A stretch of DNA of 64,000 nt, taken from the NCBI RefSeq assembly GCF_003854935.1, contig NZ_CP033969.1, forward strand, positions 1,798,001 through 1,862,000, in the 5' to 3' direction. Shown one piece after another: positions 39,306 to 48,750 of the stretch (its first letter is position 1; the number at the start of each line of letters is the position of its first letter). The position numbers and the translations under genes are program-made. This DNA is from Cupriavidus pauculus. Its GTDB lineage: Bacteria; Pseudomonadota; Gammaproteobacteria; Burkholderiales; Burkholderiaceae. A model generated the notes under the pieces. That model was not told the origin of the DNA. It saw only the letters and a program-made list of their open reading frames with translations, and ran no database searches.

Positions 39306-39644
39306 ATGAAGACCATAAACATCACCGAGGTGCCGGAGGACTTTCCTCGGCGCTCCATCCCTGCTGTCGTTTCGGGCGTTCAATCGAAGATTGGTGTTGT
39401 GCTGTCCGAAGGGAGGTACTTCGCAGGTGAAACACCGGAAAGCCGATACGAGCGTTGGGACATTTGCGAAGACCTGGCTCGCCAGTTGGCGCCTGTCGCA
39501 CAAAAGGACGGAGCTAAACATCCCGAGCATTCCATTGAGCAGACGCTTGCGCGTTTGCGCGTCTCCGTTTCCCAAAAGGGATGGGTCTCCGAGGCGGAAC
39601 TGGATTGGCTCATGAACAGAATCCGAGTAATTCTCGAGTGGTGA
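39306..39644 (+). CDS. Hypothetical protein
   Basis: 112 residues, not recognised. Starts MKTINITEVPEDFPRRSIPA and ends in a hydrophobic/aromatic segment AELDWLMNRIRVILEW. Mentions of conserved pattern: GRYFAGETPESRYERWDICE. It is the first of four plus-strand genes spaced by 11 and 16 bases and a 4-base overlap, probably one operon. Frame is open upstream to 39102 but the ATG at 39306 is the first that fits the spacing from a possible promoter region. Confidence 0.6.
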   Translation: MKTINITEVPEDFPRRSIPAVVSGVQSKIGVVLSEGRYFAGETPESRYERWDICEDLARQLAPVAQKDGAKHPEHSIEQTLARLRVSVSQKGWVSEAELDWLMNRIRVILEW

Positions 39645-39655
39645 CAGGACCCGGC

Positions 39656-40261
39656 ATGAGCGAACGAGATAAAAGCACCGTCGAGCGTCCGGGATACACA
39701 GGCGAGCTCATACGGTACGTCCCGATACCGGCGCTTCATTTGGGAAGCGTCGTCAGCGATATTCCGCCTGTGGTTCATGCAGTAGGTCGAGTTAAGGCGC
39801 GCCACCCAGTTGAACTGATTTACCACTGGGGTCGCTACGGCTTTCCTCGGTACGGCGTCGAAGACTTCGAAAACAGAGACTGCTGGACGTTTTCGAACGA
39901 CCTGCAGGAGGCCGCAGCCATCGGGTTCAAATGGCTCGAAAACAACTGCGCGTTGGAACAGATTCCCGAAGACCAGGATGGCGAAGTCACTTACGGGTAT
40001 GTCGCTCGCGGCGTCGTTGACGAGCCTGACCTTGAACACCTTCTTTACAGTGGTGACATATGGAAGGCCGCCGGCGCAGACATGGATGAAGTCGCGACGC
40101 CGGAAATCCTGACTCGCGTCCGCAATGAGCTTCTCAGGGTCTACGCATCGAGAGGCGGAGGCCCGTTCTTCCTGCTGGATTTTTCCGACCCGAAGAAGGT
40201 GAGTCAGTACCTGTCTGATTGGGCCAACGAGATTGACGACGAAAGGCTGTACGGCGAATGA
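39656..40261 (+). CDS. Hypothetical protein
   Basis: 201 residues from the ATG at 39656, not recognised. Soluble, no signal or membrane segment; aromatic-rich middle (YHWGRYGFPRYGVEDFENRD). It begins 11 bases after the previous gene and ends 16 before the phosphatase-like gene, so it is likely part of the same operon. Confidence 0.65.
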   Translation: MSERDKSTVERPGYTGELIRYVPIPALHLGSVVSDIPPVVHAVGRVKARHPVELIYHWGRYGFPRYGVEDFENRDCWTFSNDLQEAAAIGFKWLENNCALEQIPEDQDGEVTYGYVARGVVDEPDLEHLLYSGDIWKAAGADMDEVATPEILTRVRNELLRVYASRGGGPFFLLDFSDPKKVSQYLSDWANEIDDERLYGE

Positions 40262-40277
40262 GCCTGGTTGCCCCCAA

Positions 40278-40784
40278 ATGAAACAGTATCTGTCTGAGGT
40301 TGTCACCGCCCTATATCGCGCGCCGCGTGCTGGCCTGCGACGAGTATTTGCGCTTTCGCGAGAGGAGGCCGGGCGGCTTCCATCGCTGCCGACGTTCGCG
40401 ATTATCTCGATTACTGCGCCGGAGCGCCCGCCAGCTAATCTGAATTCTCCAGCCCATGTTTTGCGATTGAGCTTCGCCGACGTTGATTTCCACAGCGCAG
40501 ACCTGTCGCTTCGCGCGCAGGCAAAACTTCCGTACGCCTTTACGACGGAACAGGCAAACGAAGTGCGGGATTTTGTTGAATCGCTCACGGACGACGTGAA
40601 CGCGGTTGTGGTCCATTGCGAGGGCGGATTTTCGCGGTCCTGCGCAATCGCGTTGGCGCTTCATCGCCTCTACGGCTACGAGGCGGATATCGAACGGCTT
40701 ACCCAGGCCAACCCTTCGGTGCTTCGCCTAATGATGGAGCAATCTCAGAGTTCGAAGAAACGTAAGAATCGCCGTTCCAAATGA
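40278..40784 (+). CDS. Dual-specificity/tyrosine phosphatase-like protein
   Basis: 168 residues from the ATG at 40278. The signature VVVHCEGGFSRSCAIALAL carries the CX5R phosphatase loop (C114 to R120) followed by a Ser, as in cysteine-based protein phosphatases. The N-terminal half has no other recognisable motif and the general acid Asp is not certain. The C-terminus is Lys/Arg-rich. The stop overlaps the next gene by ATGA. Related proteins are common on mobile elements; the target is unknown. Confidence 0.75.
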   Translation: MKQYLSEVVTALYRAPRAGLRRVFALSREEAGRLPSLPTFAIISITAPERPPANLNSPAHVLRLSFADVDFHSADLSLRAQAKLPYAFTTEQANEVRDFVESLTDDVNAVVVHCEGGFSRSCAIALALHRLYGYEADIERLTQANPSVLRLMMEQSQSSKKRKNRRSK

Positions 40785-41143
40785 CGAGGTATTACACCCC
40801 AAAAGAGATGGAGGCCGTTCTCGGGGAGCACCTGCGGACTCACCGAATCCATCGAAACATCGACCAGGAAACGCTGGCTGAGCGTGCTGGCATCAGTGTG
40901 CGCGCATTACGGAATCTGGAGTCCGGGGGCGGTTCATCGACACATACTCTGTGTCGAGTCTTAAAAGCGCTGGGCCGCGAAGCCTGGCTAGACACGATTG
41001 CGCCGTATCCCACCATCAATCCGCTGATGCTGACCAGGCAAGCAAAACCTCGACAGAGGGCAAGCAAACCGAGGAAGCGCTTGAAAGATATGTTGGGCAA
41101 GATGCCAGACGTAGGCATCGATAAGGACTTCGGCAGCAGGTAA
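40781..41143 (+). CDS. HipB-like XRE DNA-binding protein
   Basis: 120 residues. Cro/C1-type HTH (HRNIDQETLAERAGISVRALRNLE) followed by STHTLCRVLKALGREAWLD, a pattern seen in HipB-type antitoxins, then a basic tail. No HipA kinase gene is adjacent; the gene before it is a phosphatase-like protein translationally coupled to it. It may regulate the four-gene cluster. Confidence 0.8.
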   Translation: MTRYYTPKEMEAVLGEHLRTHRIHRNIDQETLAERAGISVRALRNLESGGGSSTHTLCRVLKALGREAWLDTIAPYPTINPLMLTRQAKPRQRASKPRKRLKDMLGKMPDVGIDKDFGSR

Positions 41144-41251
41144 TGCAAGATTTGCGAGCGGGATGTGTGACAAACCCCCTCGTTGGTAGGGTGTGTCGGC
41201 TTGACTGCCCTCGTAGGTCAACTACCGACCTAAGGGGTCTTGCGCTCTGCG

Positions 41252-42802
41252 TCAGTCGTCAGTGAGGCTACTCGACTCTCTGATGGGGCCTTTCCCGGCA
41301 ATTCGCGCGAACCAGCGATTGCTGTCAGCGGGTCTGCAGGATAGCTGCACGGGAGAACCATACTTCAATATGGCTGGGCCCACCACTTCGACCATTGTTT
41401 CAAGGCACCCGACCTCGACGGTGTACATGCCACAGTCTAGTCCAAGCAAATGCAGGTGCATTTCGTGGGTGAGCCGCAGGTCCACAGGCCGACGAACCTG
41501 AATCTTTTCCATCAGCTCTTCAAACACAGCTGACTTGTCTGCTACCAATGTGAAGGTCATCTGCGGGTCTTCTGCCTCGGCAATGCAAACGAGCTGCAGC
41601 AACTCCTCAAGAGAGTCTATGTCTTCGAAGACGTCTTTGGGAGATGGCGGTATAACTAGATGGAGGACGAAGAACCTATCGAGCCTTCGAAGTATGTCTA
41701 TCTGCCCCAAGAATCTGCGATGAAGTTGAATCAGTGGCCCGCCAGGTAGCGTGCCGCCTCCGGAGAATATTTCCTCTCCGTCAACTTCAATCGAGATGCT
41801 TGCAGTAGCTTCATCCGCAATCAATCGAACGAGCTCGCGCAATCTATCAAAATAGGGCAGCTTCAGTACAGGCTTGCCTATCCACGCGTTTGGATTGATG
41901 TCGAGTTTCAGGGGCGCATGACGAGAGCCAACATCGCTACTGAGCGAAACTGTCGCGAGTTCCCCCAAAGTGCGCCCAGTGAACCGCATCCCCCTAGTTC
42001 CCCGGCTGGCATGGCCATGAAACTCAATAAGCGTGGTCCCTACGATTGCTGATGTCAGCCGTAGCGTCAGCAAGGCCTCACTGCGGCTTGTTGAAAGCTC
42101 AAGTTTTCGCATGGTTCCGGAGGAGTTGGCGAACAACGGGGAGCCTTCAATGTCGGCGACAATATTCTCGAACTGGATTGCACCGCCATAGTTTTGAAGT
42201 TCTTGGAGTCCCTGAGCGAAGCGTTCTCTATCTTCAGCACCGACAACAATCTGTGCGTCGACGTTCCGCCTCGCCCGGAGCTCATAGAGCGTCGCGCCAT
42301 TCAGATGTGCTACAGAAACCGCGAAACGAGGGTCTATCGCTTCTTGGCGGGCCGCTTCATTCTTGCAGAAAATCTCCACTGCACGCGAGATATCGGCATG
42401 TGACGAGGGCACTGGTAAGGCAATTGTCGGGGGTTTTCCTAGTCTGCCTCTCGCGACAGACTCTGCCCGCGACTTCAGCTCGATGAGTCGCTCTACAGGG
42501 TACGCACTGGCATCTGCGTCGATAATAGTGGAGCAGTTAGAGCATAGCCAAATGCCGTTCGCTACTGAGCTGCGGTCCTCCTTTGATTGATTCGGGTCAA
42601 ACCTTGGCCCACCCGGCGCCGCGGCTCTAATATGAGCAGCAACTCCGATGCCAACTGCTCCGTCGGATTGAGTCTCAGGTCCGGACGTCTGCGTGTCACA
42701 GATGGAGCAGTGGTAATTGACACGTCTCGCAAGAGTCTGCTTTTGCTTCGCAGCAAAATTGTGGCGAGTGGTTGTGCGCCTAGCAGGTCGGATGTCTGTC
42801 AT
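41252..42802 (-). CDS. HNH-type protein with large unknown C-terminal domain
   Basis: 516 residues. The first ~105 form an HNH-like zinc domain: C32-x2-C35, AAHI with H57, ANGIWLCSNC with N82, C87 and C90, as in proteins with the GVAAHIRAA.PGGPR pattern. The remaining ~400 residues are not recognised. This N-terminal module is often joined to different effector parts in defence-type genes, so a nucleic-acid-cutting role is plausible. Last of three minus-strand genes. Confidence 0.7.
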   Translation of the reverse strand: MTDIRPARRTTTRHNFAAKQKQTLARRVNYHCSICDTQTSGPETQSDGAVGIGVAAHIRAAAPGGPRFDPNQSKEDRSSVANGIWLCSNCSTIIDADASAYPVERLIELKSRAESVARGRLGKPPTIALPVPSSHADISRAVEIFCKNEAARQEAIDPRFAVSVAHLNGATLYELRARRNVDAQIVVGAEDRERFAQGLQELQNYGGAIQFENIVADIEGSPLFANSSGTMRKLELSTSRSEALLTLRLTSAIVGTTLIEFHGHASRGTRGMRFTGRTLGELATVSLSSDVGSRHAPLKLDINPNAWIGKPVLKLPYFDRLRELVRLIADEATASISIEVDGEEIFSGGGTLPGGPLIQLHRRFLGQIDILRRLDRFFVLHLVIPPSPKDVFEDIDSLEELLQLVCIAEAEDPQMTFTLVADKSAVFEELMEKIQVRRPVDLRLTHEMHLHLLGLDCGMYTVEVGCLETMVEVVGPAILKYGSPVQLSCRPADSNRWFARIAGKGPIRESSSLTDD

Positions 42803-42892
42803 GCTTTAGTGTATTGGCTCAGGCGGGCTCTTTAGCAACGTTCCACGCTGAGGCCACAAAGTCGGCAGTCAGCCGATTTCTGACGGGTTGAT

Positions 42893-43570
42893 TCAAAGCG
42901 TCAGCAATCCGTTTGAAGTCGAACCGGCACGAGGACTTGGTTGGACGAAATCTTTGAACAGCTCTTGGTGTGCGATGCGTTGCTGCTCCAGATAATTGGC
43001 ATGCCTTTCCAGCCTTTCCTTGAACGCATCGTGGACCCATCCGTAGTGATGAGATTCAAGGCTGGCAGGATTGACCCCAGCAGAGGCTCGCAGAGAGAGT
43101 GCAAGTTCCCACGCCTTTTGCCCATACTCAGCAGACTTGACTGCCTGCTTGCTGGCGACATCTGAGGGGTCGTCAGCATGTTCGGCGTGCTCCGAAATGT
43201 AGGATTTCACTCCTCGTACAGCCTCAACAAAGTCCTTTAGTCGTGCCGCTTCTTGTTTCGTGAGTGCTCTCCAGTTGAATGAATCCGGGGGCACGAATTC
43301 CGGAAATTGAACTGCATAGTAGGCGTCCCACGACTGGTCGTCCCACGCGACAGGCGGCGCAGCTCGTTCGGTGGAAATCGTGTCACCGCATGCCTTTACG
43401 AACCGCTCGAGCAGGACCGCTACCTCTAGAAGCACATGATGTCGCTCGTGCTGGCGATTCTTGTTCTCTCGTACGCTGGTTTGGAGCCAACTGATACCCG
43501 AGCTGACGGCAGCACCTATAACAGCGGAGGAGGCGACAATCTTGACGAAGTCAGTGGCGTCGAGGGGCAT
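42893..43570 (-). CDS. Membrane-anchored hypothetical protein
   Basis: 225 residues from the ATG at 43570. One N-terminal hydrophobic helix (FVKIVASSAVIGAAVSSGISW), then a charged, mainly helical cytoplasmic part with no known motif. The frame extends to 43786 but that part overlaps the nuclease gene. It sits between the PD-(D/E)XK gene (58 bases) and the HNH gene (90 bases) and may anchor a complex to the membrane. Confidence 0.65.
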   Translation of the reverse strand: MPLDATDFVKIVASSAVIGAAVSSGISWLQTSVRENKNRQHERHHVLLEVAVLLERFVKACGDTISTERAAPPVAWDDQSWDAYYAVQFPEFVPPDSFNWRALTKQEAARLKDFVEAVRGVKSYISEHAEHADDPSDVASKQAVKSAEYGQKAWELALSLRASAGVNPASLESHHYGWVHDAFKERLERHANYLEQQRIAHQELFKDFVQPSPRAGSTSNGLLTL

Positions 43571-43628
43571 AGTTGTAATTGATTCAAAACGCTGGGCGTG
43601 AATGTGGTCCTGGCTAACGGCCGGTGTG

Positions 43629-44723
43629 CTACGAAAGCTGGCTTTCAAGAAAAGCCTCGAGCGTGGTCCCATCGGCAAGAGCGTAGCGGCTTGGTGCAGT
43701 CTCGTATAAAACGTGGATTCCCTGGGAGCGCAAGAATGTGTTCGCGTGAACAGCATCGTCTTTGACCTCTCCTGGCAGAACGACACTCAATAGGGTGTCA
43801 TCGTCACCTCGCTTCCAACGATAGTGCAGCAGTTGCCCGAGCGCTTTGTACAGTTGGTCGCTAAGGGAGCCCGCGGTTTTGACCTCGAAGATGGCGCGAG
43901 CAATACCGTTGCTTCCAACGATAGCCGAATCGATATTCTTCGTGCTGCGCACGACGAAACGTCCCTTCGCCCACGCATCCAGGGCACTCGACAGACGATT
44001 GCACAGTGGGCCATGCTGAAATTCGTAAGAGACCGGCGCGCGAGCCTTAAGTGATTTCGTGCCCTCGAACTCAGCGTTATCGTGCCACGGCCATGAGTGT
44101 TCTGGGTGCTCAGTCTGCGCAGGAATCGAAATTGCATTATTTTCCGCATCCACGCCGCTTGGCTTCGCCTTAAAATAGTCTTTGAATGCAATAACACGAA
44201 GAACAAAATCCTCAATGTCTCCCACGAAAGTTGGGGAGTCCAGCGCGACGACGGGAATGACTTTACGTTCCTCTTGGTTGCCTGTCTGAACGGATACGGT
44301 GTGGTCCCCGAAGAATTCTAGGGTGTCCGCTTCTTTGATTCTTCCCCGGTACGCGTTGAACATCGCCCGTCTTCCGAGGACTACGCGCTCGTCTTCGATG
44401 GCAAACAGACCTCCAACGGCGCGACCACCCGTCATCGAGACGTTGACTTCGGCATTCGGAGAGAAGGCTGGCGTCGGTTCAGCGTGATGGTCGACCAAAC
44501 GGAAGAGGTGAGCGTACGAGTCGGTACGCATTTTGTTATCGTCGACGCCTACGTATATGTCGTGAGAATGAGCACGGAGCACAAACGTATCTAGTTGCTC
44601 GCGGCCTCCGTTCGGGAAGCCCCATACAACTTGCTGTTCGCGATAGGCGTGGGTGCGCAGTTTCTCACGCAGCTTATTGGTCGCGCCTTGTAGCTGATTA
44701 GCGTCTAGGATTTGGGTAAGCAT
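43629..44723 (-). CDS. PD-(D/E)XK nuclease-like protein
   Basis: 364 residues. The C-terminal third shows a restriction-type active site: D265 in NIDSAI, E280-x-K282 in IFEVKTAG, then QLYKALGQLLHY, the QxxxY-like helix seen in RecB/Mrr-type nucleases. The N-terminal 230 residues are not recognised. First of three minus-strand genes. Divergent from a pseudogene fragment that starts at its very beginning. Confidence 0.72.
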   Translation of the reverse strand: MLTQILDANQLQGATNKLREKLRTHAYREQQVVWGFPNGGREQLDTFVLRAHSHDIYVGVDDNKMRTDSYAHLFRLVDHHAEPTPAFSPNAEVNVSMTGGRAVGGLFAIEDERVVLGRRAMFNAYRGRIKEADTLEFFGDHTVSVQTGNQEERKVIPVVALDSPTFVGDIEDFVLRVIAFKDYFKAKPSGVDAENNAISIPAQTEHPEHSWPWHDNAEFEGTKSLKARAPVSYEFQHGPLCNRLSSALDAWAKGRFVVRSTKNIDSAIVGSNGIARAIFEVKTAGSLSDQLYKALGQLLHYRWKRGDDDTLLSVVLPGEVKDDAVHANTFLRSQGIHVLYETAPSRYALADGTTLEAFLESQLS

Positions 44724-44794
44724 TGGCGAAAGGTTCTGATTATTTAGTGAAGCGTAGCACCAAGCGGCTGTCAGCCGCTGCTACCTCGCCTTTG

Positions 44795-44983
44795 CTGGTG
44801 TTTGCCCCACTCAACTGGGACATGTCGCAAGGTGGCGAGGACCGGTCCATCACAATGACTCACGAAGACTTCGCGCTGCAGGTTAAAGAAGCGGAACTAC
44901 TATCTCAGCAGCATTGGATGCTGACAAAGAAGTATGGCGGGCACGCGTACACGGGGCACTGGCTTAACGAGTCCCCCTCCTAG
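44795..44983 (+). pseudogene. C-terminal fragment of a HEPN-like gene
   Basis: The frame encodes SPLLVFAPLNWDMSQ..EDRSITMTHEDF..QVKEAELLS....TKKYGGHAYTG, clearly related to the C-terminal half of the product at 52543-52854 (PLLVFVPLDWDMSPN, VTKYGEHLYPG). The N-terminal half is missing, and the frame can begin only at a TTG at 44723. It is therefore a broken copy, not a complete gene. Confidence 0.75.
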
Positions 44984-45127
44984 GGGGTAGGCTCCGCAGC
45001 GCAATATGCCGATGTAAACTGCGTTCGGGCGGCAATCAAGATATTAGTATCAATTACATCTGGTCTAAGTTACGTTGTGCCAGGGGCATAGGGTCGTCTG
45101 GCGCCGGTTAAGAGGTGGTGTTACCGA

Positions 45128-46102
45128 ATGCAAGATGAGCCTTTTCCGTCGGATTCCCGAGCGGACAGAATAAGTAGCATCGTCGATTCTCATGCTGTCG
45201 ATGTGCGCATCCGCCGCGTTGACTTCACGTCTACGGCTGTGCCCTGCGTAAACGCGCATTTCCTATATCCAGTCTTCAAAGGCCGCCAACCGACAATGGA
45301 AGCGCTGGCGAAGATGTTGGTTAAGGAGATTACGAAGTTCTGCGCTACGCGCGCGGACCGTCGTAAAGCCAGGCGCTTGGACCACGAAGCAGGAGACCTC
45401 GAGACAGGGGCGGTTGAAGACCTTGTTGCGAAGGCGCGGAGTCTGTTCATGGCGCCAGACGCGGATGCCCGGTCTGGCGAAGCAGGGGAGCTCCTCCTGT
45501 ATGCGCTTATCGAGCACTATCTCCGTGCCCCCTTGATTGTGTCGAAGATGCGGTTGAAGACCAGCGCCAATATGCCAGTCCACGGTGCAGACGGGCTTCA
45601 TGCAGGATGGTGCGAGAAGACAGATTCACTGATTCTCTATTTTGGAGAATCAAAGATGCACCAAACCTTCGCAAGTGCCATGCAAGATGCCGCGGAGTCC
45701 GTGGCGGCCCTTGTGACGAATAAGGATGGGCGCCTGGAGCGCGAGCTCGAGCTGGTGTCGAACTTCCACGACTTGGGGAACTTCCCCGAGGAAGGTATCG
45801 AATATCTGCTTCGCTTTCTCAATCCCTTCGAAACGGAGGAAGGCAATCGGCGAATTGACCGCTTCGCAATACTTGTAGGCTTCGATTATCACGCTTACGC
45901 GAAGGTTGCCAACGTGCCTCTAGCGGAGGTCGAAGAGACGTTCCTCCGCCACTACAAAGGGGCGATGAATCAGAAAATCGGTACGGCTCGAACCCATCTC
46001 AAGAGCAACGCGATTGAGCTCGAGAATGTGGATTTGTTCATCTTCCCAGTGCCGTCGGTGGAGCTGTTTCGAGACTGTTTTCAGGAGGCGATGAATGGCT
46101 GA
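45128..46102 (+). CDS. hamA: Hachiman defence protein HamA (DUF1837)
   Basis: 324 residues of the DUF1837 family, the effector nuclease of the Hachiman anti-phage system. The family block GADGLHAG (D155) followed by LILYFGESKMH supplies the nuclease residues E174-x-K176 known in HamA. The gene overlaps hamB by 8 bases, with the hamB ATG inside its end. In the known system HamA is held by HamB and is released to cut DNA when HamB meets damaged or phage DNA. Confidence 0.9.
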   Translation: MQDEPFPSDSRADRISSIVDSHAVDVRIRRVDFTSTAVPCVNAHFLYPVFKGRQPTMEALAKMLVKEITKFCATRADRRKARRLDHEAGDLETGAVEDLVAKARSLFMAPDADARSGEAGELLLYALIEHYLRAPLIVSKMRLKTSANMPVHGADGLHAGWCEKTDSLILYFGESKMHQTFASAMQDAAESVAALVTNKDGRLERELELVSNFHDLGNFPEEGIEYLLRFLNPFETEEGNRRIDRFAILVGFDYHAYAKVANVPLAEVEETFLRHYKGAMNQKIGTARTHLKSNAIELENVDLFIFPVPSVELFRDCFQEAMNG

Positions 46103-48662
46103 GTTCGCTTTCAGGCTCGCAGAACGCATTGAATCCAGCCCGCTTTTCCAGGAGGCGCTTGCGGAACTGCTGCAGCAAAGCCTGATACCACTGGTCGGCG
46201 GGCAATCCAGGCTGGAGACGGTTCGGACAGCAAGGTTGAGTGAGGCGGCTGTTGCTTTGGCGCGCTCGAGCGAGGCCAGGCACCATGGCCTCGCTCAGGA
46301 CATTGCGTACTCATTGGTCGCCTGTCATCCAGACTCCAGGCTCCGCGGCGTGTGGCGCCACATATTGGCAGAAACGGGAAACTTCCCTGCCGGTGATTAT
46401 GTCTCCGACCGTCCTCTCGTTGAACAACAACTGCCGTGGACGCTAAAGGTCCGCGAAGCGGCACGTCGGGACCAGAACACCGTCAGTGTTCTCGGTCAAG
46501 AGATTGTCTTCACGGATTTCCAGGCAGATGTTTGGTCGCAACTGCATGGACACCAATTCGTCAATGTGTCCGCGCCCACTTCCGCGGGAAAGTCCTTTCT
46601 CGTCCAGACGTACTTGCTGGATGAGCTGGCTAACACCCAGACCACCAGAAACATCGTCTACCTAGTACCTTCTCGTTCGCTCATTTTCGAGGTGCAGGCC
46701 GGGCTAACTCACGCTCTAAAGCCGTTGGCTGACAGGGTGGTAGTTAGCAGCGTTCCCCAAGTTCATGATGACTTGCACGCAGGGAAAAGTTTGGTCTTCG
46801 TGCTTACGCAAGAGCGTCTTCAGACCATTCTGAACGAGTCCACGATTAAGTTCGATGTCGTAATCGTGGATGAAGCACAGCAAATCGGTGACGCGGACAG
46901 AGGAATTATGCTCCTCGGATGCTTGGAGGAAGCTCTTGCCCGACGTCGTGGAAGCAAGATGCTGTTCATTACTCCCAGTTCCAAAGACGCCCGAACCATT
47001 GCACCGTTGCTTGGAGTGACAGAAGTGCAGACGGTTCGCAGTGCGGTCCGACCTGTACGGCAAAACTTGTTGTTCGTAACGTGCAGCGGTCGTAAGCCCA
47101 AGCGGATGATTTCAGTTCAACTGCATCGGCAAGACCAAGAGAAGCTGACCGTCGGTAGCGTGCGGACGGAGCGAAGTATCGCAGAGAACGAAAGGCTTGT
47201 GACAGCTGCGCTGGAGCTCGGGAAGGACGGACAGAGCATCGTGTATGCGTGGGCACCGGCGTCTGCTGACAGCACTGCTTCGAAACTCGCTAATGGCTTG
47301 CCCGAGCTTGATAACTTCATTGATTCTCCGCTTGAGAAGCTGTCCAGTTTCGTTGCCGAGCACATCCATCCAGAATTCAAACTTGCGAAGGTACTCAGGA
47401 AGGGTGTCGGCGTGCACTATGGGCGCTTACCGACGACCATTTCGAAGGCGGTCGAGGAGTACTTCGACGACGGTCATATCAAATACTTGGTCTGTACTTC
47501 CACGCTGCTCCAAGGCGTGAACCTTCCGGCGCGGAACATCTTTCTGAAGAATCCTAAGAAGGGGACACAAGGGCCGTTGGAGGCCAATGAGTTCTGGAAC
47601 CTTGCGGGGCGTGCGGGAAGGTTGAAGCGAGATACGCACGGAAACGTGTTTCTGGTCGACTACGAGGAGTGGGAGTCCCAACCAGTCTCCGACCAGCAGA
47701 CGACGGACGTAGAGCCATCGATTTGCGACGCCCTTGGCACCAAGCAAGAGCTTGTCTTGACGTATGCGCAAGACCTTCACCATAAATCTGGCGTCAAAGA
47801 CGAGGCGCTCGCTGAAAGCGTATTCACGCGGTTGTTCCTGGATGCCCGGGACGGCTCAATCGACCAGACCATTGAGCGTGCTCTGGCACGGTATCCAACC
47901 GTAAGTGCCTCGGCTTTGAAGGACGCCGTGATGGCCGCGCAGGAGCGTGTGTCCTTGCCCACGTCGCTGCTCAGACGCAATAGCCTGATTTCGCCACTGC
48001 GCCAGCAAGAACTGTACAACCACTTCACCGACCGTGCGTCCGACAAAGTACTGAGCGCCATGATACTTGTTCATCCTCGGAGCAAGCACCCAGACGCGAA
48101 GACGCGAATGGAGACGGCCTTCCGGGCGATTCATACTCATCTTGAAGGCAAGCTGACCAACGCGGAGACTTACTTCGGCTGGTTCGCGCTTGCTTGGATG
48201 CGTGGTGACTCACTTCGTTCGTTGATTGATAATCGGGTGGCTTGGGAACTCAAGGAGGCGAAACTCGATGAGTTTGAGCCCGAGAAAATTGGGTCATTCG
48301 CAAGACAGGTGATGGAGCAAGTAGAGACGAAGTTGCGCTACCACTACGTCAAGTACCTGCGGTGCTACATGGATATCCTCACGCACAAGCTCATTGAAAT
48401 TGGGCGTGATGAGGAAGCAGATATGCCGCCCATCCCATTGTTCTTGGAGCTTGGCGCATCGGAGAGAACACTGGTCTCTGCAATGCAGCTCGGCATGTCG
48501 CGAATCGCTGCCATCGAAGTGTCGAAATTCCTGCCGAAGGAGATGGATGCAGAATCCATACGACAAGAGTTGAGGGCAAAATGGTTCTGGCGCGGTGAGG
48601 TGTCGCCGTTTGTTGTTCGGGAACTTGAACGACTTGGATTGTTGGACGGGGCTGGTTCTTAA
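46095..48662 (+). CDS. hamB: Hachiman defence helicase HamB
   Basis: 855 residues of a superfamily 2 helicase. Walker A APTSAGKS at residues 160-167, motif Ia YLVPSRSLIFE, DExH-type box VIVDEAQQIGD, motif III TPSS, then the second RecA domain with CTSTLLQGVNLPARNIF and FWNLAGRAGRLKRDTHGN. Long N- and C-terminal extensions are as in HamB. RBS AGGAGG at 46083-46088 in the end of hamA. Together they form a complete Hachiman operon. Confidence 0.92.
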   Translation: MAEFAFRLAERIESSPLFQEALAELLQQSLIPLVGGQSRLETVRTARLSEAAVALARSSEARHHGLAQDIAYSLVACHPDSRLRGVWRHILAETGNFPAGDYVSDRPLVEQQLPWTLKVREAARRDQNTVSVLGQEIVFTDFQADVWSQLHGHQFVNVSAPTSAGKSFLVQTYLLDELANTQTTRNIVYLVPSRSLIFEVQAGLTHALKPLADRVVVSSVPQVHDDLHAGKSLVFVLTQERLQTILNESTIKFDVVIVDEAQQIGDADRGIMLLGCLEEALARRRGSKMLFITPSSKDARTIAPLLGVTEVQTVRSAVRPVRQNLLFVTCSGRKPKRMISVQLHRQDQEKLTVGSVRTERSIAENERLVTAALELGKDGQSIVYAWAPASADSTASKLANGLPELDNFIDSPLEKLSSFVAEHIHPEFKLAKVLRKGVGVHYGRLPTTISKAVEEYFDDGHIKYLVCTSTLLQGVNLPARNIFLKNPKKGTQGPLEANEFWNLAGRAGRLKRDTHGNVFLVDYEEWESQPVSDQQTTDVEPSICDALGTKQELVLTYAQDLHHKSGVKDEALAESVFTRLFLDARDGSIDQTIERALARYPTVSASALKDAVMAAQERVSLPTSLLRRNSLISPLRQQELYNHFTDRASDKVLSAMILVHPRSKHPDAKTRMETAFRAIHTHLEGKLTNAETYFGWFALAWMRGDSLRSLIDNRVAWELKEAKLDEFEPEKIGSFARQVMEQVETKLRYHYVKYLRCYMDILTHKLIEIGRDEEADMPPIPLFLELGASERTLVSAMQLGMSRIAAIEVSKFLPKEMDAESIRQELRAKWFWRGEVSPFVVRELERLGLLDGAGS

Positions 48663-48750
48663 GTGATATGCGCCGGTGCGGTATCGTTCGCCCGCGGAGT
48701 CGTTGCTGCGTTGCGCTCGTTAAAGCAATCATCGTTCGAAGGGACTCAAC

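Noticed and set aside
40781-41143. Classical hipBA pair
   Set aside because: The HipB-like gene is present but no HipA kinase is encoded on either side.
44723-44983. Complete small gene
   Set aside because: It starts only with TTG, overlaps the start of the divergent nuclease gene, and matches just the C-terminal half of a related protein.
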